A model generated the notes under the pieces. That model saw only the letters and a list, made by a program, of their open reading frames with translations. It did no database searches and had not been told where the DNA came from. From the NCBI GenBank assembly GCA_900554395.1, contig USHB01000062.1, positions 1 through 7,948 of the forward strand: DNA of 7,948 nt, written 5' to 3'. This document shows positions 1 through 6,032 of the stretch, piece by piece (within the stretch, counting starts at the first letter, position 1; every line of letters begins with the position of its first letter). Both the position numbers and the translations under genes were made by a program. The DNA is from an uncultured Phascolarctobacterium sp. (GTDB lineage: Bacteria > Bacillota > Negativicutes > Acidaminococcales > Acidaminococcaceae).

Positions 1-403
1 CAATTTCTTTTTGTTTTTCTTCCTCTGCTTTCTTTTGTTTAAAATAATCACGTTCCTGGCACAGCTCTTCATAAAGTTCAAGCCCGCTCCAGGTGCGGTT
101 GTTTTCCGTCAGCATGGCTTTAAGGTCAATTCTGCCAACACCGACACGCTGCAAAGCAACTAAAAACTTTTGCAGCTTATCCGCGCCAAAGCCGTGCAGC
201 AAAAGCATTTCCTCAGCCATTGGTGCGTTATCGGCTTTAGGTTCTTTCAAGTCCACGCCTTCTACGCCTAAAAGCGCCCCCAGCGGCTGGTGGTAATCCT
301 CCTGCCCCACGCTTTTAAAGCGGATATTCATCATCATACAAACCATTTTTGTCATTTCGGCTTTTTTGCCGGTAAAATTATAAAGCAATGCACAGCTTAC
401 CAT
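1..403 (-). CDS. DUF3783-domain protein, 3' end cut by window edge
   Basis: This reading frame begins at an ATG (403-401) preceded by AAAAGGAGAAGATT, a good Shine-Dalgarno. It stays open for 134 codons to the left edge, so the C-terminus is missing. Residues 1-50 contain LLYNF and a QEDYHQPLGALLG stretch. Residues 64-118 (EMLLLHGFG..., AMLTENNRTWSGLELYEEL) look like the DUF3783 domain, whose hallmark is a hydrophobic strand plus Gly-Phe, then a helix, then a Leu-Thr-x-x-Asn-x-x-Trp segment. Residues 112-134 turn highly charged (Glu/Lys/Gln) and probably start a helical or coiled-coil tail. No signal peptide or membrane segment is visible, so it is likely cytoplasmic. It starts 27 bases after the stop of the Cys-rich gene with no promoter or terminator seen between, so the two are probably one transcript. 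The family has no established function. The family call is by recalled pattern, not a search. Confidence 0.72.
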   Translation of the reverse strand, partial: MVSCALLYNFTGKKAEMTKMVCMMMNIRFKSVGQEDYHQPLGALLGVEGVDLKEPKADNAPMAEEMLLLHGFGADKLQKFLVALQRVGVGRIDLKAMLTENNRTWSGLELYEELCQERDYFKQKKAEEEKQKEI

Positions 404-430
404 AATCTTCTCCTTTTACTATGTTTAATT

Positions 431-1546
431 TTAAGTTTGCTGGTGCTGCATGGAAACAATGCGGCAATCCGGGCAAAATTCAATATAAAGCGTACCTTCC
501 GAATAATCCAGTACAGCATCCCAGGGAATTTGCGCCAAATATTTCATGGGTTTGCCGCATTCCTGGCATACTGCATATTCCCAATCCTGCACCCAGTTGG
601 CAAACCCGCCGATAGTGCAGATATCACTATCATGGCTTCCGTAAAACAGCGGTACCTGTTTTTCCGCCAAGATAAGATTGTTGCCGGCAAGTTCATCGTA
701 TTCGTTATTTTTGAAATAGTTTTCCATTTTTTCTTCGCCGTCAAATAATTCAGATGGTAAAATTTCCGTGCCGCCATCCAAAGTATAACGGTTAAATGCC
801 CCGCCTTCCAAAAATGGAACACAGTTAGGACAGCAGGCAGCGGTTAGTATGCCGCCGATACCTAAAAATTGCAATCTTTCATCCCTGCCGTCAAGCACCA
901 GCATATCAAACATTCTGCCGCCGCAGTGAGGGCAGGGATCATCGCGCATACGCCCTATTTTTACAGGAGAACTATCATAATCTCCACCTTTCACCATCGG
1001 ATAGCAGGTTTTAAAATTAAGTTCTGTTCTATGACCTTCTTTATCAAAAGTCCACCCTCCGCCCTGAGCGTAAACAGAAGGGTCAACATAAAGTTTTTTA
1101 CGCCACGGGCGCGGCCTGCGTTCAAGTTCCAGCAAGGCTGCTAACGCCTTATCACTGCCCTGCATGGCAAGGCAGCTCATTAAAACAGCGGCTTCGCCGT
1201 AATCTTTTGTTTGCATCAAAATTGCAATCAAACTATCGCACACATCTTCCGGCGCATTATAATAAATTTCAGCCGGATAGAAAACTTTTTCTATCAAGGC
1301 CTTGCGCTGCATTTCCGGCGTAATGGCATTGTGGTAAGCAAGAAGCTGCCAAAAATATGTATATTCCGGGTCATCAAAATCATCAAGAGCTTTTATGTTA
1401 CGCATAACTACCTGCTGCCTGTCAGCAATTTCTTCCGGCGTCCAGGCCAGCGCTTCGTTACGCTCTTTTTCTGCTCTGCACTTCCAGCAAAGCCCTTCGA
1501 ATCCTAAAGAAGTGCCAAAAACAGGGCATTTATATTTCAGGCTCAT
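431..1546 (-). CDS. Cys-rich putative zinc-ribbon protein with DUF1963/PDCD2-like C-terminus
   Basis: This is a complete 371-residue soluble protein of unknown function. The ATG at 1546 has AAAGGAG seven bases upstream. Visible Cys clusters are C7 with C20-x2-C23 near the N-terminus, C205-x2-C208 with C239-x2-C242 in the middle, and C327-x2-C330 with C358-x2-C361 at the end, so up to three zinc-binding sites. Residues 80-142 are helical and may form HEAT-like pairs. The C-terminal segment (IGGFANWVQDWEYAVCQECG, then MKYLAQI, then TLYIEFCPDC) has the order seen in DUF1963/YwqG and PDCD2-like proteins: Gly-Gly plus Trp-Val-Gln, a Cys knuckle, a Leu-Ala-Gln-Ile strand, and a final Leu-Tyr-x-x-x-Cys-Pro knuckle. 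That resemblance is inference. It has its own promoter just after the aspS terminator and is probably co-transcribed with the DUF3783 gene. YwqG-like proteins have been linked to toxin immunity in some contexts, but no toxin gene is visible here, so I assign no role. Confidence 0.85.
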   Translation of the reverse strand: MSLKYKCPVFGTSLGFEGLCWKCRAEKERNEALAWTPEEIADRQQVVMRNIKALDDFDDPEYTYFWQLLAYHNAITPEMQRKALIEKVFYPAEIYYNAPEDVCDSLIAILMQTKDYGEAAVLMSCLAMQGSDKALAALLELERRPRPWRKKLYVDPSVYAQGGGWTFDKEGHRTELNFKTCYPMVKGGDYDSSPVKIGRMRDDPCPHCGGRMFDMLVLDGRDERLQFLGIGGILTAACCPNCVPFLEGGAFNRYTLDGGTEILPSELFDGEEKMENYFKNNEYDELAGNNLILAEKQVPLFYGSHDSDICTIGGFANWVQDWEYAVCQECGKPMKYLAQIPWDAVLDYSEGTLYIEFCPDCRIVSMQHQQT

Positions 1547-1553
1547 ATATATG

Positions 1554-1560
1554 CTCCTTT
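1554..1560 (-). promoter_or_regulatory. Shine-Dalgarno of the Cys-rich gene
   Basis: The minus strand reads AAAGGAG, followed by seven bases (CATATAT) and the ATG at 1546. This supports that start over later in-frame ATGs. Confidence 0.8.
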
Positions 1561-1582
1561 CCCTGCCGTTATAACTAACTTC

Positions 1583-1611
1583 ATTATAACTTAAAAACTC
1601 CCATAACGCAA
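1583..1611 (-). promoter_or_regulatory. Probable sigma-A promoter for the Cys-rich/DUF3783 genes
   Basis: On the minus strand there is a consensus -10 box TATAAT (1588-1583) and a weaker -35 box TTGCGT (1611-1606), separated by 17 bases. The ATG lies about 36 bases after the -10 box. The -35 box overlaps the last bases of the aspS terminator hairpin, so the two units are packed directly together. The string AGTTATAA occurs twice, 15 bases apart (one copy contains the -10 box, the other lies nearer the gene), and could provide a second weak -10 (TATAAC, 1573-1568). Confidence 0.65.
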
Positions 1612-1643
1612 AATACCGGCCGCCGTTAAGCAGCCGGTATTTT
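1610..1643 (-). terminator. Terminator of the hisS-aspS operon
   Basis: The hairpin has perfect 11-base arms (AAAATACCGGC at 1643-1633 and GCCGGTATTTT at 1620-1610 on the minus strand) around a 12-base loop. The rising arm starts with A-run bases and the falling arm ends in ATTTT, so the U-tract is partly inside the stem. It begins 46 bases beyond the aspS stop codon and precedes a new promoter, consistent with an intrinsic terminator. Confidence 0.82.
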
Positions 1644-1689
1644 AGTTGTGCAAAGGTTTATTGATGGCTTTTCAGCCCGTAAGCCTGTT

Positions 1690-3468
1690 TTATTTTTTTA
1701 CAAGCACTGTGCGGATATGCAGCTCACGCAGTTGTTTTTCTTCAACATCGTTAGGAGCCTGGCACATCAGGTCGCTTGCACTCTGGGTTTTCGGGAAGGC
1801 AATTACGTCGCGGATGGAATCGCGTTTAGCCATAATCATTACCAGACGGTCAAGGCCGAAGGCAAGTCCGCCATGAGGAGGAGCACCAAATTCAAATGCG
1901 CCCATCATGAAGCCGAATTTTTCCTGTGCCTGTTCTTCGCTGAGGCCGATTGCGTGGAATACGGCATCCTGTACGTCACGTCTGTGAATACGGATGGAGC
2001 CGCCGCCGATTTCGGTGCCGTTAAGTACCATATCGTAGGCTTTGGCGTATACTTTGCCAGGGTCAGTTGCCAGAAGCGGAATATCTTCTTCGCGCGGAGA
2101 GGTAAACGGATGGTGCATGGCAACATAGCGTTTTTCTTCTTCGCTGTATTCAAACATCGGGAAATCAACAACCCAGGTAAAGGCAAGTTTGTTTTCGTCG
2201 ATAAGGCCGCGGCGTTTTGCCATTTCAATACGCAGTGCGCCAAGTGCGGCGGCAACAACGGAAGGTTTATCGGCAACAAAGAGCAGCAGGTCGCCAGGTT
2301 CAGCAGCGCCGGTTTTAAGAATGTTTGCAATGTAATCTTCGCTGAAGAATTTGGCAATCGGGGATTTTACGCTGCCGTCCGGCTGAATCTGCATCCAGGC
2401 CAGGCCTTTGGCGCCGTAAATGGCAACAAAATCAACAAGGCCGTCAAGTTCGCGGCGCGGAATAGCAGCATAGCCTTTAACATTAATGGCTTTAACAATG
2501 CCGCCTTTATCAATAATATCGTTAAATACTTTAAATTCGCTGCCTTTAACGGCTTCTGTCATGTTAATAAGTTCCATGCCGAAACGCAGGTCAGGTTTAT
2601 CGCTGCCGTATTTATCCATAGCTTCGTCCCATGTCATGCGCTGGAATTTTTCCGGCAGGTCAACATCAAGGGCGCCTTTAAATACGTGGCGGATTAAACC
2701 TTCGGTCATATCCATAATATCGTCGGCATCAACAAAGCTCATTTCAATATCAAGCTGGGTAAATTCCGGCTGACGGTCAGCACGCAAATCTTCATCACGG
2801 AAGCAGCGTACAATCTGGAAATAACGTTCCATGCCGGCAACCATCAAAAGCTGTTTGAAAATCTGCGGGGACTGCGGCAGAGCATAGAATTTGCCGGGGT
2901 TTACGCGGCTCGGTACAAGGTAGTCGCGTGCGCCTTCCGGAGTGCTCTTGGTCAGCATCGGGGTTTCAATTTCGCAGAAATCATGGTTGTCCATGTAATC
3001 GCGCATCAGTTTGGTAACTTTGTGACGCAGCATTAAATTGCGCTGCATTTCCGGGCGGCGCAAATCAAGGTAACGGTATCTCAGGCGCAGGTTTTCATCA
3101 ACGTCGATGCCGTCCTGAATATAAAACGGCGGGGTTTTGGCGCTGTTTAATACTTCCAGTTCCTTGGCAACAACTTCCACTTCGCCGGTTGCAAGGTTGG
3201 GGTTTACGGTTTCTTCGCTGCGCAGGCGTACAACGCCGTGTACTTTAATTACATATTCGCTGCGGATAGCTTCGGCAGTGGCAAAATCATTGCCTGCGTG
3301 GTCGGGGTCAACCACAACCTGCACAATGCCGCTGCGGTCGCGCAGGTCAACAAAAATCAATCCGCCGTGGTCGCGTCTTTTTGCAACCCAGCCGCAAAGC
3401 ACAACTTCTTTTTCGTTGTCTGCCTTGCCAAGCGTGCCGCAATAATGATTGCGTTTCAAATTACTCAT
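1690..3468 (-). CDS. aspS: Aspartate--tRNA(Asp/Asn) ligase, bacterial type
   Basis: Class II aminoacyl-tRNA synthetase that charges tRNA with aspartate using ATP in the cytoplasm. At 592 residues it is full length for the bacterial form. The N-terminal OB-fold anticodon-binding domain covers about residues 1-105. Motif 1 is around 165-187 (EIETPMLTKSTPEGARDYLV), motif 2 around 220-242 (RCFRDEDLRADRQPEFTQLD), then the bacterial GAD insertion at about 290-415, and motif 3 around 532-545 (GGLAFGLDRLVMI). His34 in the RRDHGG turn sits where E. coli AspRS has Leu and where nondiscriminating enzymes such as that of Pseudomonas have His. This suggests it also makes Asp-tRNA(Asn) for amidation by GatCAB, an inference from one residue. 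The ATG lies inside the end of hisS (8-base overlap, ATGAGTAA). GAGGTG, seven bases upstream within hisS, is its ribosome site, so translation is probably coupled. Confidence 0.97.
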   Translation of the reverse strand: MSNLKRNHYCGTLGKADNEKEVVLCGWVAKRRDHGGLIFVDLRDRSGIVQVVVDPDHAGNDFATAEAIRSEYVIKVHGVVRLRSEETVNPNLATGEVEVVAKELEVLNSAKTPPFYIQDGIDVDENLRLRYRYLDLRRPEMQRNLMLRHKVTKLMRDYMDNHDFCEIETPMLTKSTPEGARDYLVPSRVNPGKFYALPQSPQIFKQLLMVAGMERYFQIVRCFRDEDLRADRQPEFTQLDIEMSFVDADDIMDMTEGLIRHVFKGALDVDLPEKFQRMTWDEAMDKYGSDKPDLRFGMELINMTEAVKGSEFKVFNDIIDKGGIVKAINVKGYAAIPRRELDGLVDFVAIYGAKGLAWMQIQPDGSVKSPIAKFFSEDYIANILKTGAAEPGDLLLFVADKPSVVAAALGALRIEMAKRRGLIDENKLAFTWVVDFPMFEYSEEEKRYVAMHHPFTSPREEDIPLLATDPGKVYAKAYDMVLNGTEIGGGSIRIHRRDVQDAVFHAIGLSEEQAQEKFGFMMGAFEFGAPPHGGLAFGLDRLVMIMAKRDSIRDVIAFPKTQSASDLMCQAPNDVEEKQLRELHIRTVLVKK

Positions 3469-4732
3469 ACTTTTGCACCTCTGTTTGTAAAATTGTAACT
3501 ATATCATCAACAGGTATTTCTGTTTGTGTGCTTTCTGCCATGTTTTTAAGCGTTACAGCGCCGCGCGCCAGTTCGTCATCGCCAAAAATTACGGCAAATT
3601 TGGCGTTCAGCCTGCCTGCCTGCTTCATCTGCGCTTTCATGCTGCGCGCCAGAAAATCAAACTCGGTTTTTAAACCGGCCTGCCTCAAAGCAATGGCAGT
3701 TTTAAACGCTGTTTCCAGATTATCCTGGTTGGGGCATACTATAAAAGCGTCAATGCCGTCTTTATGCTCCGGCAGAAGGTTCTGGCTTTCAAGTGCCAGC
3801 AAAATGCGTTCCATGCCCATGGCAAAGCCAATGCCGGAAACATCCTGCCCGCCGATTTCCTTAACCAGCCCGTCATAACGCCCGCCGCCGCATACTGCGC
3901 TTTGTGCGCCCAGCGGCACATACTGAATTTCAAACGCGGTTTTGGTATAATAATCAAGCCCGCGCACCAGCGTGTTATCTACTTCAAAATCAACGCCTGC
4001 TGCCGTTAAAAGTTTTTTAACGCCTTCAAAATGTTCACGGCATTCCTCGCACAGGCATTCTTCAAGGCTCGGCGCACCGGCGGCAAGTTCATGGTCATGC
4101 GGCACCTTGCAGTCCAAAAGCCTCAGCGGGTTGCGCTCAAAGCGCGATTTGCAGTCATTGCACATGCCTTCAAGATGCGGACGGAAATAATCCTGCAATT
4201 TGGTACGGTGTTGCGGACGGCATTTAGGGCAGCCGACAGAGTTGATTTTCAAATGCAAATCTTTTAAGCCGAGTTCCTTTAAAATAGTTACGGCAAGCAA
4301 AATTGCCTCGGCATCAATGGCAGGGCTGTCTACGCCCAATGCTTCAATGCCAAACTGATGGAACTGACGGTAACGCCCCGCCTGCGGGCGGTCGTACCTG
4401 AACATGGGCCCGATGTAATACAGTTTGGTCGGCGCAGGTTCGGCATACATTTTATGTTCGCAGAACGCGCGCACGGCAGATGCCGTATTTTCCGGACGCA
4501 GGGTAATGCTTCTTTCGCCGCGGTCGGTAAAAGTATACATTTCCTTTTCCACAACGTCAGTGGTATCGCCAATGCCGCGCTTAAACAGCTCGGTATGCTC
4601 AAACACCGGCGTGCGGATTTCTTTATAGCCAAACTGTGCGCAGATGCGGCGCATAGCGGCTTCTACATACCGCCAGTTTTCAATTTCCTGCGGCAGTATA
4701 TCTTTTGTGCCTCTTGGCGCAGTAGTAAGCAA
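3461..4732 (-). CDS. hisS: Histidine--tRNA ligase
   Basis: Class II synthetase that attaches histidine to tRNA(His) with ATP; it acts as a cytoplasmic dimer. At 423 residues it is normal length. Visible parts are the N-terminal PRGTKDILP, motif 1 around 36-55, motif 2 around 108-130 (GPMFRYDRPQAGRYRQFHQF), HisA motif LVRGLDYYTKTAFEI (255-269) with catalytic Arg258, HisB motif CGGGRYDGL (281-289), motif 3 around 300-310 (GIGFAMGMERI), and the anticodon-binding domain from about 326. The insertion domain is Cys-rich: C168-x2-C171, C191-x2-C194, C208, C226, C228, C231. These could bind zinc, as may be true of similar Bacillota enzymes; this is not proven here. The start is TTG, not ATG, chosen because GAGGAGGA lies six bases upstream and the protein then begins at the family's usual point. 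It is the first gene of a two-gene operon with aspS. Confidence 0.97.
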   Translation of the reverse strand: MLTTAPRGTKDILPQEIENWRYVEAAMRRICAQFGYKEIRTPVFEHTELFKRGIGDTTDVVEKEMYTFTDRGERSITLRPENTASAVRAFCEHKMYAEPAPTKLYYIGPMFRYDRPQAGRYRQFHQFGIEALGVDSPAIDAEAILLAVTILKELGLKDLHLKINSVGCPKCRPQHRTKLQDYFRPHLEGMCNDCKSRFERNPLRLLDCKVPHDHELAAGAPSLEECLCEECREHFEGVKKLLTAAGVDFEVDNTLVRGLDYYTKTAFEIQYVPLGAQSAVCGGGRYDGLVKEIGGQDVSGIGFAMGMERILLALESQNLLPEHKDGIDAFIVCPNQDNLETAFKTAIALRQAGLKTEFDFLARSMKAQMKQAGRLNAKFAVIFGDDELARGAVTLKNMAESTQTEIPVDDIVTILQTEVQKYE

Positions 4733-4738
4733 GCTGAT

Positions 4739-4746
4739 TCCTCCTC
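4739..4746 (-). promoter_or_regulatory. Strong Shine-Dalgarno setting the TTG start of hisS
   Basis: The minus strand reads GAGGAGGA, six bases before TTG (4732-4730). No ATG lies at a suitable distance, and the coding match to HisRS begins four to five residues later, so TTG is the start. Confidence 0.85.
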
Positions 4747-4790
4747 ACTGCCTTCTACGGCTTTATAAATCCATAAATTTACATACTTAA

Positions 4791-4807
4791 TAATTGTACC
4801 ACAATTA
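4791..4807 (-). promoter_or_regulatory. 17-base palindrome over the hisS -10 box (possible operator)
   Basis: The sequence TAATTGT, GGT, ACAATTA on the minus strand is a perfect 7-base inverted repeat with a 3-base centre. It covers the proposed -10 box TACAAT. The size and position fit a dimeric repressor site, but A/T-rich palindromes at promoters also arise by chance. No regulator gene is in the window. Confidence 0.35.
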
Positions 4808-4822
4808 AGGCGCATTATTCAA
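4793..4822 (-). promoter_or_regulatory. Probable sigma-A promoter of hisS-aspS
   Basis: The minus strand shows -35 TTGAAT (4822-4817) and -10 TACAAT (4798-4793) with an 18-base spacer. A start about seven bases later would give a leader of roughly 55 bases before the hisS Shine-Dalgarno and TTG. That is too short for a T-box riboswitch, and no terminator-antiterminator structure is seen between promoter and gene. Confidence 0.55.
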
Positions 4823-4865
4823 CACTAATGCAAAAATCTTTGCCTCATTGCGTAAAAATAAGGTT

Positions 4866-4896
4866 AAAAATAAAAATACGGCATCTTTCAGCCGTA
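4866..4896 (-). terminator. Terminator after the AI-2E family gene
   Basis: On the minus strand TACGGC (4896-4891) pairs with GCCGTA (4882-4877) around the 8-base loop TGAAAGAT, followed by the T-rich tract TTTTTATTTTT (4876-4866). Outer A/T bases extend the stem with one mismatch. It starts right after the AI-2E family stop codon (4902-4900) and is a good intrinsic terminator for the rel-hydrolase-transporter unit. Confidence 0.82.
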
Positions 4897-4899
4897 ATT

Positions 4900-6009
4900 T
4901 TATTTGTTCTGGCTTTCATCAAACTGTGCAGGCGTTGTTTCTTCCTGCACTTCATCGCCGCTGTGCCACAGTTCTTTATAAAGCACGCGGTAAACCGCTG
5001 CAACCGGCACGGCAAACAGCATACCCAAAATACCGTACAACTTGGCGCCTATTAAAAGGCTTAAAATTAAAATCACCGGGTGCAAATCAATTTTTTTACC
5101 GATAATGCGCGGCATCAGCACATTGGCATCAAACTGATAGAATATCAGATAAAACAGCGCTACATAAAAAGCAGACTGCGGGCTTTGCGAATAAGCAATA
5201 AACACGGCAGGCACCGCCCCCAGAAGCGGCCCAACAACCGGCACCATTTCTGCCAGAATGGCAAGCAGACCAAAAACCAGCGGATAATGTATGCCTAAAA
5301 CGGTTGTACCGGCAGCAATGCAAAAGCCTGCAATCAGGCTCAAACGCGCCAGCCCTTGTATATAACTGCTTAAGGTAATGCCTATTTCGTCAATGATATG
5401 CGCCACGCGCGGCTGTGCTTCATAGCTGAAAAAGTTAATCAGCATAGCACGCAGGTCGCGCCAGTCTTTTAAAAAGTAAAACGCCAAAAACGGCACTACT
5501 ATCAAGCCAACAAGGTTTGTAATAATTTCTAAAGTGGATTTAAGCAAATTACGCAGCACTGCCGCTACAAATCCCATCAGCCAGCTTGTAATGTAATCAA
5601 AAAGGCTTTCGATGTTATGCGGAAGCTGCGGATAATCCGAAGGGTCTTCCAGCAGCCAGTCAAAACTTGCAGCATCCATTTTGGTGGTATAATCAGGTAT
5701 TTTGGCAACAAGCGTGTTAATTTGCCCGAACAGCGGCAAAATAATAAACGTAACCGCGCAAAATACAAAAAAGCCAAAGGCTATAAATGCCATTAAAATG
5801 GTAACCACTCGCGATAAATGTATAGTGCCGCGCCCAAGCGTTATTTTGCCGAACAGTTTGGTAACCGGATGCAGCAAAAACGCAAGCCCTACTGCCAAAA
5901 GTATGGGCAGCAGAAAATTGCCGAGCAAATACAAAATAAACGATATAAGCGCTGCCACAGCTACTTTAAAGGCAGTACTGTTTCGTAAAGTTTTAAAATC
6001 TCTAATCAT
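4900..6009 (-). CDS. AI-2E/PerM family (DUF20) membrane transporter
   Basis: A 369-residue polytopic inner-membrane protein of the AI-2E transporter/PerM family. Members include TqsA, which exports the AI-2 signal, and Na+/H+ antiporters; the substrate cannot be read from sequence. Hydrophobic segments lie near residues 14-46, 67-95, 143-180, 222-250, 252-275, 279-298 and 308-343, with a soluble stretch at about 96-140. Family signs are VVPFLAFYFLKD (171-182), VPVVGPLLGAVPA (256-268) and NVLMPRIIGKKIDLHP (296-311) followed by the Gly-rich last membrane segment. The tail (from 347) is short, acidic and soluble. Length is normal. The ATG at 6009 is the first possible one, because an in-frame TAA lies two codons upstream. 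It has no recognisable Shine-Dalgarno, so translation may depend on the hydrolase gene that ends 13 bases earlier. It is last in its transcription unit. Confidence 0.92.
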   Translation of the reverse strand: MIRDFKTLRNSTAFKVAVAALISFILYLLGNFLLPILLAVGLAFLLHPVTKLFGKITLGRGTIHLSRVVTILMAFIAFGFFVFCAVTFIILPLFGQINTLVAKIPDYTTKMDAASFDWLLEDPSDYPQLPHNIESLFDYITSWLMGFVAAVLRNLLKSTLEIITNLVGLIVVPFLAFYFLKDWRDLRAMLINFFSYEAQPRVAHIIDEIGITLSSYIQGLARLSLIAGFCIAAGTTVLGIHYPLVFGLLAILAEMVPVVGPLLGAVPAVFIAYSQSPQSAFYVALFYLIFYQFDANVLMPRIIGKKIDLHPVILILSLLIGAKLYGILGMLFAVPVAAVYRVLYKELWHSGDEVQEETTPAQFDESQNK

Positions 6010-6012
6010 TGG

Positions 6013-6032
6013 TTATTGCAGATTATTGCAGA
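6013..6032 (-). repeat. 10-bp perfect tandem duplication at the hydrolase stop codon
   Basis: The minus strand holds TCTGCAATAA twice, head to tail. The first copy supplies the last residues and the TAA stop of the hydrolase. The second fills nearly the whole gap before the AI-2E family ATG, where a Shine-Dalgarno would be expected. Confidence 0.9.

Noticed and set aside
290..748. Plus-strand open frame across the junction of the two left-hand genes
   Set aside because: It is antisense to both genes, and its Phe/His-rich composition is typical of reverse-complement reading.
544..822. Small minus-strand frame (92 codons) inside the Cys-rich gene
   Set aside because: It is an alternate frame within a supported gene, with no ribosome site and no recognisable domain.
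1648..2697. Long plus-strand open frame (349 codons) opposite aspS
   Set aside because: It lies wholly against the well-supported aspS, has no family-like motifs and no convincing ribosome site; open antisense frames are a by-product of codon bias.
4733..4899. T-box riboswitch before hisS (GTGGTAC resembles part of the T-box core)
   Set aside because: The gap is only 167 bases, the match is inside the proposed promoter palindrome, the rest of the core is absent, and no terminator/antiterminator lies between it and hisS.
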